Source: Prevotella sp. (lineage in GTDB: Bacteria; Bacteroidota; Bacteroidia; Bacteroidales; Bacteroidaceae). From it: a stretch of 64,000 bases of DNA. How positions within the stretch are numbered: position 1 is the first letter of the stretch; every line of letters starts with the position of its first letter. This document shows, one piece after another, positions 1 to 8,938 of the stretch. The translations under genes and the position numbers were made by a program. The DNA is taken from contig SUYI01000003.1 of NCBI GenBank assembly GCA_015060485.1, positions 1 through 64,000 of the forward strand, read 5' to 3'. The notes beneath the pieces were generated by a model. The model made no database searches. It was not told where the DNA came from and saw only the letters and a program-made list of their open reading frames with translations.

Positions 1-166
1 TGCCAAACCCCTCCATTAAAAGAATGAATGTGGTTAAAAATATAGCATAAAATGGTATGCTAACTTAACAACCTAGGTCAGTCCCCTGACATCTCATTGG
101 CTTCTCGTCTCAACTTCTGCTTTATCGTTTCTTTCTTCTTTTTCTTCGCCATAGCTGTTCAGTAAG
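1..166. other. Downstream flank of the defence-like operon, no gene seen
   Basis: I see no convincing coding sequence here. A short inverted repeat, GTCAG with CTGAC at 77-90, follows the last gene of the operon on the minus strand, but it has no clear T tract, so it is only a weak terminator candidate. Confidence 0.4.
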
Positions 167-955
167 TTATTCAAATGCACTAGAGTCATAATATGAATCA
201 TGATCATCCTCAGCATCGTAACTAGAATAATCGTAGCTCTTGTGTTGACTTTGTGCCAGTTTAAACTCGTTTTTCCTATCTTCGTTAAACGAATCTCTTT
301 CCTGTACACGTCCATACCTATCTCGAGCATAGCCATATTTAGGTTGTCTTGAAGCGCCATATATAGACCGGCCATTAATGATGTCATTTCCAGGTAATGC
401 ACCTTTCAGGCTTGAGAAAGAAGCTATCTCAGCGATGGTAAAACCTGAGTTTCTGATTATGAACTGCTTGGCTTGCTTTTCTTTCTTCTGTTGCTTATTC
501 TGTTTGTTCTTCTTTTTTTTCTTCTTAGCCTCAGCCGGTTTCGTACTTATAATATTAGCAGGCTTAGGCATGTGCGCAACCTGATACTCCAGATAACGTC
601 GCTTGTAATAATCAAGTACTTCGTCTTTCAGCAAGGTAAGTGTCTTTATGTGTTCTTTTTCTGTTATGCGCTGATGATGGGAATTGATATAAGCGAAATA
701 TCTATCAATTGACTGTTTTGTAACAACCTTAGTTTTTTCCTGTGACTGATTTGAAACAGATGGAACTACCTTTTTCTTTTTTTCCTTCTGCACCCTGGGA
801 TATATGACACCCTTTTTCTGAGACGAAGACACATAAGGCTTCTCCGAAGGCTTCTCTGCAATATCTTGAGGCATCTTCGGGCGGATATTACCATAAGCAT
901 CGTGGTCGACTTCTATGGTAGAAACCGTTCCATCTGGGTTAATTATTATCGCCAT
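167..955 (-). CDS. Lysine-rich hypothetical protein, last gene of the defence-like operon
   Basis: I do not recognise this 262-residue protein. It starts at an ATG that overlaps the end of the preceding DprA-like gene by 17 bp, so translation is probably coupled. There is no signal peptide or membrane segment. After a short N-terminal strand-like stretch (MAIIINPDGTVSTIEV) it is strongly basic, with Lys-rich runs near residues 50-75 and 135-160 (including six consecutive Lys). The last 60 residues are rich in Tyr, Asp and Ser. This looks like a nucleic-acid-binding or scaffolding protein, but that is inference from charge alone. Runs of A on the coding strand (8 at 513-520, 7 at 777-783) could slip. 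Its place at the end of a tightly packed helicase-methyltransferase operon suggests an accessory role there. Confidence 0.75.
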   Translation of the reverse strand: MAIIINPDGTVSTIEVDHDAYGNIRPKMPQDIAEKPSEKPYVSSSQKKGVIYPRVQKEKKKKVVPSVSNQSQEKTKVVTKQSIDRYFAYINSHHQRITEKEHIKTLTLLKDEVLDYYKRRYLEYQVAHMPKPANIISTKPAEAKKKKKKNKQNKQQKKEKQAKQFIIRNSGFTIAEIASFSSLKGALPGNDIINGRSIYGASRQPKYGYARDRYGRVQERDSFNEDRKNEFKLAQSQHKSYDYSSYDAEDDHDSYYDSSAFE

Positions 956-1400
956 ATCTATTACTCCGTTTGTTCTTATATTTTTCTTTTAGGGAATACA
1001 GACTACTCTTTTCAGTAACACCTACAAATAGAATCTCGTCTACCATTTCGCAGATGTATTTGTTGCGAGCGTGGGCTGTGACTTTTGACTGGCGAACCGC
1101 TTTAGAAACGGAGATAATGAGCAGACGGTTGTCATCAAGCAGAGGTTGGAGTTCAGCAGGAATCTGCTTGTACATCTCACGAGCCAAAACAAGGATGATG
1201 GGTTGCTTACCTTTGGCAAGGAAATGCAGCACCTCGTGTTCTAAATGGGAACTGAATCCACTTACTACACATTGACCTTCCTTAGCCATTTGTGTGGCCC
1301 AGTCATAGCATTTCAGCACCATATTGGGTGGAATGGTGCTTGATGCCAAGAATGCAATCTTGGGCACTTTCAGTAGGTCTTTATTGCCAAGATAGTCCAT
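939..1400 (-). CDS. DprA/Smf-like Rossmann-fold protein (short)
   Basis: This 153-residue protein resembles the nucleotide-binding core of DprA/Smf DNA-processing proteins: a first strand KIAFLASSTIP, then VVSGFSSHLEHEVLHFLAKG and IILVLAR, matching the family pattern of a glycine loop, a conserved helix and the next strand. It is less than half the length of housekeeping DprA and lacks the HTH and SAM extensions. I prefer the ATG at 1400, 5 bp after the methyltransferase stop. An upstream in-frame ATG at 1430 would overlap the methyltransferase and add residues that only reflect the coding sequence beneath. Stand-alone DprA-like proteins are known from defence operons, where they are thought to sense or bind DNA or nucleotides. 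The role here is inferred from context. Confidence 0.65.
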   Translation of the reverse strand: MDYLGNKDLLKVPKIAFLASSTIPPNMVLKCYDWATQMAKEGQCVVSGFSSHLEHEVLHFLAKGKQPIILVLAREMYKQIPAELQPLLDDNRLLIISVSKAVRQSKVTAHARNKYICEMVDEILFVGVTEKSSLYSLKEKYKNKRSNRYGDNN

Positions 1401-1405
1401 AATTA

Positions 1406-4400
1406 TCAGAAGTGGAAGATGATTTTCCATGCAGTCTTTCCTTGCTGGTTGATACCAGTTCTGAAGGATATCTTTGTAACCTTTTTAACAAGAGATTCCT
1501 CATCGCAGACCAACTTGATAGAGGTGATGTCTTTGGCTGTGTATGGGCAATGATCATTCGACAGTTTAATCTTCCCATTTTCTGTTACCAAAACCTGCTT
1601 AGCAAATTCCTCATCGTCGAGATACCGCTTAAAAGTCGTTTTCTCTCCACTACTAATCCTTTCCAACGTATCGTGGCGGACTATCATGGTGAGGGTCGTG
1701 TCTTTTGGTTCTATCCTTTGTTCATAAGTTTTCTGGGGTTTAGCAGGTCTTGACATTTGAGGTTGGGGTTCAGAAACACTATCTTCCCCTAACTCATCGC
1801 CCATACGGTATTTGATATCGTAGTTAATGATAAAGTCGAGTTCTTCTTCGGTAAAGCCATAATGCTTGGCCAGAACTTTGTCTATCTCGTCAATAATAGA
1901 TTTTGATCGTTTGGGATAATATTCATCATAGACCACATCATTGCCTGTTGTTTTATAATGTGTTGATTTGGTGTATTTGTTCTTCTCATAGTCTTTGAAC
2001 AATCTAATTCCAGCATTTTGTAATTGTTGATTATTGATAGCTGTAACTGGGAATTTGAAAGCATCTATAAATGTTTTTTGAAGATTCCTACAATCGGTAT
2101 ATGCTATGTAATTCCAATAGAAAAGACTGGAAGACAATAATGCGCCAATACAAGAATTGTCGATCTCAGTGAACAAGCCTATTTTTTTCTCTGCTTTAAC
2201 ATCTTCTAGGACTCCATTGATATATGTGATACTCTTTTGATTCTTTATAAGAAGGAAATATCCTCCACCTGCTGAGCGATAATAAACATAGTTATTCGTC
2301 GTCTTGGATTGTTTGAAGCCTATTGCATCTTTTTGTTTGCGAATGGATCTATTTATGTCAGATTCTATAGAGTACGAAAATTTGGGAATAACATATGAAT
2401 CAACAAATTCTGTTACATTATCATAGCATAGGTTGGAAAATAAATTGGGACGGTTTTCTGTATACCACCTATTATATTTTGTGGCGAATATGGCATGATT
2501 GAGTTCTTGGTCTTTTGAAGAAATAATTATACATGCTCTTAAATGCTCTATCATCTCGAAAAGCTTGCCTGGTCTATCATCATAATGGGAAAAATATACC
2601 ACTTCTGATTTCTCTTTAAGAATATTGATAACATTATTCATGCGTTTTGAACAAGATATAGCTACAGGGACTATGAAGCTAAACTTACCAATACCAGTAC
2701 TAATGTCAAGTGCCCTTTCTATGCAACAGCCGTATAGGTTTCCACAGTCAGAAGTACATAGCTTATCAAATGAATATTGGACATCGCTACTTGGAAACTC
2801 TACATACGGAGGATTGCCTATAATCACATCAAAACCTCCATTCCCATTGATAATATCGTAGTATTCTGCTAACCAATGGAAAGGTTGATGAGATTTTAAC
2901 CATGCATCATATCCCAAACCTCCGAAATAGGATGCCTCTGTTGCTGTTGACTGATAAAGTTTTTTGTTTAATAATTCGTTTAGATTCTTTAAACGGATCT
3001 TCAATTCTTTCTTGGCATTGCGGAATGTTTCCAAATCCGCATCTTGTTCAAGTTGCACTTTTTTGAAAGTCTCATATGCATGAGCCACAATATCCATTTC
3101 TGTATGTACTTTATCTTTGAACTCTGCGTTGGCGAACATATCGCCAAACGTTAAGTCATTCTCTAAATCTTTAGCAGTTGCGTAGCCCACCAACGTATTA
3201 CCACAACGAATATTGAAGTCAATATCTGGCAAGGGATCAAGGCCAAGATTAGAATCACGTGGCACAACGTCTACCACAGCTACCATCTTCAGGAACAATC
3301 TTAGCTTAGCGATTTCTGTCGCCTCAACCATGATATCTACACCATAGAGATTACGCAGAATGATGTTCTTATAAATGAAATAACGGATGTTCGAACGATA
3401 ACGTCCATACAGTTCCTCTAACTCTGGTTTGAAGAGATTCGGATTGTCTTCGTTCCATTGCTGCATGCGCTCGATACAAACCTCATAAAGCGGTTCGAGG
3501 ATGTTGAGGGCTGCGAAAAGGAAGGCACCAGAGCCACACGTTGGATCAAGGATTGTTACCTTCTGCAGCTGGGCATAGAAATGCTTAACGAACAGATGGT
3601 CTTCTGTTTTCGCAAGTAGGTCTTGTACAAACTGGCGGATATCAAGATTGTAAGTAATGAAATCGTTAATCTCTGTAATCTCGCCATTTTCAATCTTCGA
3701 TTTGATAGCCTTATAGCGTTGCAATCGCTCAATAGTCTCACGCCAAATTTCTGTGGGCAGAGCAAACGCCTCTGGAGTACGTTCGTTCCAATGACTGCGA
3801 CGTTCCAAGAGATTTGGTTTGGTAGTATCAATACCAACGGCTATCTCCTCTGGTACCTCTTCATCCTTTCCTTTCTTGACTGCATCAAAGATATAGGTGT
3901 CGCCACTCTCCTGTAAGAACTTCCATACCTCTCCGTTTGTCTTGAAAGGACGCTCATCTGCTTTCTTAGTGGCATCCATCAAGAATGGAACAATGGTATT
4001 GCGACCTATGTATTCCGTGATGTCCTCTTTCGTATAGTATGCACCCATCTGGGCACGATCGTTGATATACTGCTCGAAGATGTAACCTAACACGTCGGGG
4101 TTGATGTCTTTACCACTGGCTGTCAAGCGGTCGTCCAGATGCCAATGCCACTGGTCAAAGAAGGCAAACAGACTCTCAAACGCTTCGTCTGCAATGTCGA
4201 GCGTAGGATATTTGTCTTCCAATTCGTGAATGCCAAACATACCACCATTCAAATAAGGTATGCGGCCATATCGTTGCACAAAGTCTGGCTGATGACGAGG
4301 CGAGTTCAGCCCATCGTGGAAGAGGCTGACTAAGAATCCGCGATAGAACGAATCATAGAAACGGTCTTCACCCTTCTCTTGCTTGACCCAAGCCAACTTA

Positions 4401-5077
4401 TCACGCAGATAGTTGACGTTCAGATCAAGGAAACCTTTCTTCTGAATGAAGTAGCAGAACATGAGGCGATTGAGCATCACTGAGGTGTACCACTGCTTGT
4501 TGCGATTCTTCTTCAGGTCGGTAATCTCGTCATCAATACCACTGATATATTTGGCAAAGCTGGTGTGCTCCTTTCGGAAACCTGTATAGAAGTCTTTGGT
4601 AATCTTTTCTGAATTGACAATGAAACCAGCTTGCACACGTTCCTTCACATCCATGATGGTGGTGTGCTCGTCGAAATCGAAACAGAGACTTTCCATCTTC
4701 TCGAACAGGAAATCAGCCTTAGCAGCTGATTCGTATTCAACCAGTACAATGTCGCGCTTTTCTACTTTCTTCACAGGAACCACCCAAAGGTGATGCTCTG
4801 TTTGGGGAAGATAATAGATACATATATAATCATTCGCCTGGCGACGCAAGCGAGTATCTATCTTCTTGCACATAGATGATGAGGGGATGTCGTCGACCGC
4901 GCAGGTCAGAACTTGAAAACCATTACGGTCCGCTATCTGAAGAAATTCAAAGGTGGTTTCTTCGATTACCATATCGAATGCGGTCTGTCCCTTGGGATTG
5001 TTCCATCCCATTTCACGGATAAACAACTCCTTGAAATTACTTTCGCTGATATACTGATTGAATACTCTTTTGTTCAT
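1406..5077 (-). CDS. Eco57I-type N6-adenine DNA methyltransferase with TaqI-like specificity region
   Basis: A 1,223-residue protein of the large Eco57I/type IIG-like methylase group. The SAM-binding motif DPTCGSGAF lies near residue 513 and the catalytic NPPY motif (NPPYVEF) near residue 755, the order typical of gamma-class N6-adenine methyltransferases. The segment after NPPY resembles the TaqI-type target-recognition region. The roughly 500-residue N-terminal half has no PD-(D/E)XK nuclease motif that I can see, unlike many type IIG fusions. The likely nuclease is therefore the PLD domain of the neighbouring helicase protein. The gene starts 6 bp after the helicase stop. It probably marks host DNA at a specific site so that the helicase-nuclease attacks only unmodified DNA. 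The motif calls are secure; the system role is inferred. Confidence 0.85.
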   Translation of the reverse strand: MNKRVFNQYISESNFKELFIREMGWNNPKGQTAFDMVIEETTFEFLQIADRNGFQVLTCAVDDIPSSSMCKKIDTRLRRQANDYICIYYLPQTEHHLWVVPVKKVEKRDIVLVEYESAAKADFLFEKMESLCFDFDEHTTIMDVKERVQAGFIVNSEKITKDFYTGFRKEHTSFAKYISGIDDEITDLKKNRNKQWYTSVMLNRLMFCYFIQKKGFLDLNVNYLRDKLAWVKQEKGEDRFYDSFYRGFLVSLFHDGLNSPRHQPDFVQRYGRIPYLNGGMFGIHELEDKYPTLDIADEAFESLFAFFDQWHWHLDDRLTASGKDINPDVLGYIFEQYINDRAQMGAYYTKEDITEYIGRNTIVPFLMDATKKADERPFKTNGEVWKFLQESGDTYIFDAVKKGKDEEVPEEIAVGIDTTKPNLLERRSHWNERTPEAFALPTEIWRETIERLQRYKAIKSKIENGEITEINDFITYNLDIRQFVQDLLAKTEDHLFVKHFYAQLQKVTILDPTCGSGAFLFAALNILEPLYEVCIERMQQWNEDNPNLFKPELEELYGRYRSNIRYFIYKNIILRNLYGVDIMVEATEIAKLRLFLKMVAVVDVVPRDSNLGLDPLPDIDFNIRCGNTLVGYATAKDLENDLTFGDMFANAEFKDKVHTEMDIVAHAYETFKKVQLEQDADLETFRNAKKELKIRLKNLNELLNKKLYQSTATEASYFGGLGYDAWLKSHQPFHWLAEYYDIINGNGGFDVIIGNPPYVEFPSSDVQYSFDKLCTSDCGNLYGCCIERALDISTGIGKFSFIVPVAISCSKRMNNVINILKEKSEVVYFSHYDDRPGKLFEMIEHLRACIIISSKDQELNHAIFATKYNRWYTENRPNLFSNLCYDNVTEFVDSYVIPKFSYSIESDINRSIRKQKDAIGFKQSKTTNNYVYYRSAGGGYFLLIKNQKSITYINGVLEDVKAEKKIGLFTEIDNSCIGALLSSSLFYWNYIAYTDCRNLQKTFIDAFKFPVTAINNQQLQNAGIRLFKDYEKNKYTKSTHYKTTGNDVVYDEYYPKRSKSIIDEIDKVLAKHYGFTEEELDFIINYDIKYRMGDELGEDSVSEPQPQMSRPAKPQKTYEQRIEPKDTTLTMIVRHDTLERISSGEKTTFKRYLDDEEFAKQVLVTENGKIKLSNDHCPYTAKDITSIKLVCDEESLVKKVTKISFRTGINQQGKTAWKIIFHF

Positions 5078-5083
5078 AGGTCA

Positions 5084-8000
5084 TTAGTATTTAAGTCCCA
5101 TCGAGCAAATGATGGTGGGGTCTTTTTGTTTATTACGATCTTCGTCTATACGGCAGAGCGTGCCATTCTTGTGCATTTCCAAAATAGACTCTACGATGTC
5201 GTCATTAGTACTGGTGCGAAGCATTCGTCCCAGTATAAATTTGGTACCCTCCAACAATTGGAAGTTATAGACATCGTCGATAGCCAGTTTTAGTTGTTGC
5301 TTTTTCTCAGCATCAAAGAACAGGTTAGGTGGCTGCTGATAGTAATGTTCCAGCAGGTCGATGATGCGATAGCGTGTCGAGAAACGATTGCCAAGAATAC
5401 CACTTACATTCGTAGTTTCCGACTTCATATTGTCAACGGCTTTCTTCACTAAATCGAAGTGATTGTCAAGCGGTTCAAGTGCCGGTTCATTGGCACTGCA
5501 GGCCAATGCCTGGAGAATCTTCTTTTGCGACTGGCTGGTTATCTCACCCTTGGAGTTGTACCAAGTCAGCACGTCATAGTCGTTATGCGTCTTGGCGTAG
5601 GTTATAACACCATCTTCCAGAGCATTGGCAGCCTTCTTCGTAGAATAGATGATATTGCTGAGATTGGGGATTATCTGCTTCAACTTAGGATTAGCATCTG
5701 TGGCATTCTTCCAAATCTGATAGGCTTGAGAAGCCAAGTCTACATCATTGTCATCATCATCGTCGAGGCTTCCGCTCTTTTCATTGTACATGTCACGCAG
5801 ATTCTGCTCATTACCCTCGAAGAACACTTCATCACTACCAACGATGTTGGCATTCTCATTGATACGGGCATTCAAGCGGGTGCGCAGACGGATGATTCTC
5901 TCGACACCCTCAGCAGGGAAGAACGAGTAGCAGAAGATTTCTTCAGCCTCTTGTCCGATACGATCTACACGACCTGCCCGCTGAATTAATCGGATGATGG
6001 CCCAAGGCAAATCATAGTTCACGATGACATGGGCATCCTGCAGGTTCTGACCTTCAGAAAGGACATCTGTTGCCACCAACACACGCAATTCGTTTTCTGC
6101 CGAGACGTCTGCCTTATTACTCAGTGGCGAGAAACACTCCACAATGGCAGTCGGATTCTTGCTACCACCTGTTGCCCGTTCAATGTGATTGAAGCCACGT
6201 TTGCGCAGCTGACGATAGACATAATTGGCCGTATCAGAATATTGGGTAAAGACAAGAACCTTGTCCGTTTTATGCGTCTTCTTCAATAAGTCATCAAGCA
6301 CATTCAACTTCTGGTCTGTCTCAGGATTCCATTTGTCGCAAAGGAGAATCATCTTGATAATTTGTTCGCAGTCTTGCTTCAGGTGCGACTTCAAGGTGCG
6401 CTTGAAATAGCTTGATTCAATCCAAGCTACATTATTCTTCTGTGACAATAGTTCATAGTAGACTCTGGCTTTTTCCATATAGACTTTCATGTCTGTAGGA
6501 ATCTCTATCAGGTTGTCGCCAGCCTGACGATCCTCTTCCTCATCGTCGTCACGGAAAATGTCGTTGATATCCTCATCCTCTATCCATTCCTCAGGAAGAT
6601 TGTTTTCATCGCCAATAGGCAAAGGCAGTTTATTTTCGATGGCATAGATAAATACGGCATTGCGCAAAATGTGGCGATAGAGCGTCAATAGGAATGAGAA
6701 TCCGCTACTGTCGATACGTTTGAAGAATGTGCTCTTGCAAAATCCCATCATGCGCTGACCAGCCCGGGAGAGGTTTTCCAACAGATGCTTGTCTGTCGTT
6801 GAGGCTGTGGCTGTCTTTGTAGTGTCCTCGTATTGAGAGAGTCCATAGCGAGGCAAACGCAGCTCTTCCATCATAGCAATCATCTCTTCTGAATAGAGAC
6901 GGCTATATTGGTCGCCTGGTGTAGTGTCAAACTTGATGGCCTTGGGCTTTCGTTCTGGGAAGAAATTCTTGCGTCCATCGTTAAACTCCAAATATTTTCT
7001 GCCAGTCTCGTCTGTCTTGGCATAATTTTCTTTGATGAAGGTTCGTGTGCGACGTACCAGGAAAAGTTTCATCAACTCCTGCCAGTCGTCTAGGTTCGAG
7101 CTCTTCTCAAAGGCCTTGATGCTACGAATGAATACTTCGCTATGTCTCTGCAAGAAGGCACGATCACCGCCCAATTCACGGATGTATTCCTCGGGACGAA
7201 TGCCTAAATCATCATCCTCGCTGATAAAGAGTTTCAGCTGACTGCTCAGGTCAGAGAAATCTTTGTTGTATGGTGTAGCTGTCAACAGCAGCACCTTGCA
7301 ATCTTGTCGTTCTATGAGGGCCTTGATGTTTTGATAACGCTTACCTTGATCGTTACGGAGATTATGGCTTTCATCTACGATGATTAAACGGTAATAACGG
7401 GCATTGTCGATATCAATAGGTTTGGCTATTGACATGATATCTGCCTTCAGGTCGTAACGCTTGCGATACTTATCCCACATATCCTGCAAATTAGCAGGAC
7501 ATATGATAAGCGTGCTGCTGGCGTAGGTCATTTCGTAAATCTTAGCAATAGCACAGGCCGTAATAGTCTTTCCCAGTCCTACCACGTCTCCAATCATTGC
7601 ACCACCACGTTTTTCGCTGTTCAAATGACGGGCTGCTATTTTTACTGCCGTCTGCTGGAAGTCGAAAAGTTCGCGTTGGAATTCGGGAGGCAAGGTAAAC
7701 TCCTTGACTCCAGAACGGGCATCGGCACTCAAATGATAGGCTGTCTTCAGATAGATATAATAGGGAGGAATAATCTCCTCACCTGCCCAACTATTGTCGA
7801 TGGCATCTATCAGTTCCTTGGTAATGTCAATACAAAAACGATCGTTCCAGCGGTCTTCAAACCAATCGGCCAATGCCTCCAAATCACGATGGTTTTCGAT
7901 GTCAGCATCAAGCTCTCCATTTTTTGTCAACCCTGAGTAAGTAAGATTACTGCTTCCAAGAATGGCAGATATCTTGTTGCGGCTTGAGTCTGGGTTGTAA

Positions 8001-8455
8001 GCTAGATAGAGTTTCGCATGAAGTGGATGAGCAACGTAGAGCTTTACGCAGACTTTATCTTCTTTCAATTGAGCGGAAAGACGTCTTAGCGTCCACTCGT
8101 CACGTTTAGTCGGTATACCAAGAAGCAACTGCTTTCTGAAGTCGCGAGCAATTTCGAGTTTGCATTGCTGGACGTATGCCGCATCAGGAATCACCTCATC
8201 TGAATACATTTGTTTAACCAGCTCTTCGTCGGGCTGATGCATTCCAATAAGAAGACGACAATGCCTGAACATCTGCTTGTCGTTTTCATATACGAATTCT
8301 CCCGGAATACGATCTATCTGATTGACCACCAAGTCCCAACCACGCAGGTTGAAGTAACCTACGCAGAAGTCTACACGCTTGATACCACTATCTGTGATAA
8401 GGTCCTGTAAGCCATTTACAAATTTAGACTCGATATTATCATAAATTCTTGCCAT
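5084..8455 (-). CDS. PLD-nuclease/SNF2-helicase fusion protein
   Basis: About 1,123 residues. An N-terminal phospholipase-D-type domain has HAKLYL near residue 146 followed by D and GSSNLTYSGL, a single HKD nuclease signature. It is followed by a complete SNF2 (SF2) ATPase: motif I GDVVGLGKT near 293, DESH near 361, LLLTATPY, and motif VI QRAGRVDRIGQ near 828. I start it at the ATG at 8455 (MARIYDNIESKF). An in-frame start at 8521 would put a 10-bp stem-loop inside the coding region and adds residues unlike a domain. The combination predicts an ATP-driven DNA translocase that cleaves nucleic acid. With the methyltransferase immediately downstream it resembles the DrmD plus DrmMI and DrmC pieces of DISARM merged into two proteins, but DrmA and DrmB are absent. 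Confidence 0.88.
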   Translation of the reverse strand: MARIYDNIESKFVNGLQDLITDSGIKRVDFCVGYFNLRGWDLVVNQIDRIPGEFVYENDKQMFRHCRLLIGMHQPDEELVKQMYSDEVIPDAAYVQQCKLEIARDFRKQLLLGIPTKRDEWTLRRLSAQLKEDKVCVKLYVAHPLHAKLYLAYNPDSSRNKISAILGSSNLTYSGLTKNGELDADIENHRDLEALADWFEDRWNDRFCIDITKELIDAIDNSWAGEEIIPPYYIYLKTAYHLSADARSGVKEFTLPPEFQRELFDFQQTAVKIAARHLNSEKRGGAMIGDVVGLGKTITACAIAKIYEMTYASSTLIICPANLQDMWDKYRKRYDLKADIMSIAKPIDIDNARYYRLIIVDESHNLRNDQGKRYQNIKALIERQDCKVLLLTATPYNKDFSDLSSQLKLFISEDDDLGIRPEEYIRELGGDRAFLQRHSEVFIRSIKAFEKSSNLDDWQELMKLFLVRRTRTFIKENYAKTDETGRKYLEFNDGRKNFFPERKPKAIKFDTTPGDQYSRLYSEEMIAMMEELRLPRYGLSQYEDTTKTATASTTDKHLLENLSRAGQRMMGFCKSTFFKRIDSSGFSFLLTLYRHILRNAVFIYAIENKLPLPIGDENNLPEEWIEDEDINDIFRDDDEEEDRQAGDNLIEIPTDMKVYMEKARVYYELLSQKNNVAWIESSYFKRTLKSHLKQDCEQIIKMILLCDKWNPETDQKLNVLDDLLKKTHKTDKVLVFTQYSDTANYVYRQLRKRGFNHIERATGGSKNPTAIVECFSPLSNKADVSAENELRVLVATDVLSEGQNLQDAHVIVNYDLPWAIIRLIQRAGRVDRIGQEAEEIFCYSFFPAEGVERIIRLRTRLNARINENANIVGSDEVFFEGNEQNLRDMYNEKSGSLDDDDDNDVDLASQAYQIWKNATDANPKLKQIIPNLSNIIYSTKKAANALEDGVITYAKTHNDYDVLTWYNSKGEITSQSQKKILQALACSANEPALEPLDNHFDLVKKAVDNMKSETTNVSGILGNRFSTRYRIIDLLEHYYQQPPNLFFDAEKKQQLKLAIDDVYNFQLLEGTKFILGRMLRTSTNDDIVESILEMHKNGTLCRIDEDRNKQKDPTIICSMGLKY

Positions 8456-8464
8456 GTTTGTACA

Positions 8465-8493
8465 ATATAGTTTTAGGCGCACCAAAACTATAT
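8465..8493 (-). promoter_or_regulatory. Stem-loop just upstream of the helicase start
   Basis: Perfect 10-bp inverted repeat ATATAGTTTT / AAAACTATAT with a 10-nt loop, ending 10 nt before the helicase ATG. In the mRNA it would form a hairpin directly at the ribosome-entry region, so it could restrict translation or act as an operator. No partner is visible in the sequence. Confidence 0.55.
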
Positions 8494-8566
8494 CTTCAGG
8501 TTTGCTTACAGGTAACACCAAGAGACCTCAGGACACAAAAGAAGCGCGAGTCATGGCTCTTCTCTC

Positions 8567-8691
8567 GTATCATGAGGTCCTAGGAATGTACCTGTAGTGC
8601 TAGATATAAGTCATGCCCGCGCTATCGCACGGGCATCGGCTGACTTACTCAAGAGCACTACTTCATTGAAATTTCCTAGGTTTCATGATAC
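8567..8691 (-). promoter_or_regulatory. Long interrupted hairpin in the helicase leader
   Basis: Five nested inverted repeats share one axis: GTATCATGA 8567-8575 with TCATGATAC 8683-8691; CCTAGGAA 8579-8586 with TTCCTAGG 8673-8680; GTAGTGCT 8594-8601 with AGCACTAC 8654-8661; TAAGTCA 8607-8613 with TGACTTA 8641-8647; TGCCCG 8614-8619 with CGGGCA 8630-8635. Together they form one hairpin of about 125 nt with 38 Watson-Crick pairs. A competing 7-bp partner (GACCTCA 8524-8530 with TGAGGTC 8573-8579) could break the base of the stem. The region is untranslated leader between the promoter near 8820 and the ATG at 8455. Confidence 0.6.
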
Positions 8692-8771
8692 TCTGAATAA
8701 ATAGCTGATGCTATTATTTGTTCCACTAAAGTCGCACCGCCACCCTGCGCTCAGGGAAATCAGGCCCCGTG

Positions 8772-8809
8772 GGCCAGCGCCGTTTTAACGACGTATCGGC
8801 GATACTTGT
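8772..8809 (-). repeat. 38-bp palindromic element, copy 1 (helicase promoter)
   Basis: Identical over 38 bp to the copy at 9988-10025, in the same orientation. It contains the palindrome GTATCGGCGATAC and an outer pair CGCCG/CGGCG. It starts exactly 3 nt after the -7 box of the helicase promoter, so it covers the expected transcription start. The position fits an operator or an mRNA 5'-end element. Confidence 0.8.
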
Positions 8810-8812
8810 GGG

Positions 8813-8844
8813 CAAAATTAAGAAATAAAAATGAATTATACAAA
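8813..8844 (-). promoter_or_regulatory. Bacteroidetes promoter of the helicase-methyltransferase operon
   Basis: On the minus strand TTTG (plus 8841-8844), a 20-nt spacer and TAATTTTG (plus 8813-8820) match the Bacteroidetes -33/-7 consensus in both boxes and spacing. Transcription would start near 8806, giving a leader of about 350 nt before the ATG at 8455. The -33 box lies inside the T tract of the rhuM terminator. Confidence 0.75.
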
Positions 8845-8887
8845 AAATCGGGCAGGAAAATCATCGCCATGTGATGAAATCCCTGCC
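8842..8887 (-). terminator. Rho-independent terminator of the RhuM gene
   Basis: On the minus strand GGCAGG and CCTGCC (plus 8851-8856 and 8882-8887) close a hairpin with an inner TCATC/GATGA pairing, followed by a run of six Ts. It lies about 50 bp after the rhuM stop. Confidence 0.65.
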
Positions 8888-8938
8888 TGAGGTGGATATT
8901 CGGAATTAAATGCTTCTCCAGTTTCGATTCAACGAAGA

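Noticed and set aside
8567..8691. Retron-type non-coding RNA or transposon end
   Set aside because: The hairpin is striking, but there is no reverse transcriptase or transposase nearby and no target-site duplication is visible.
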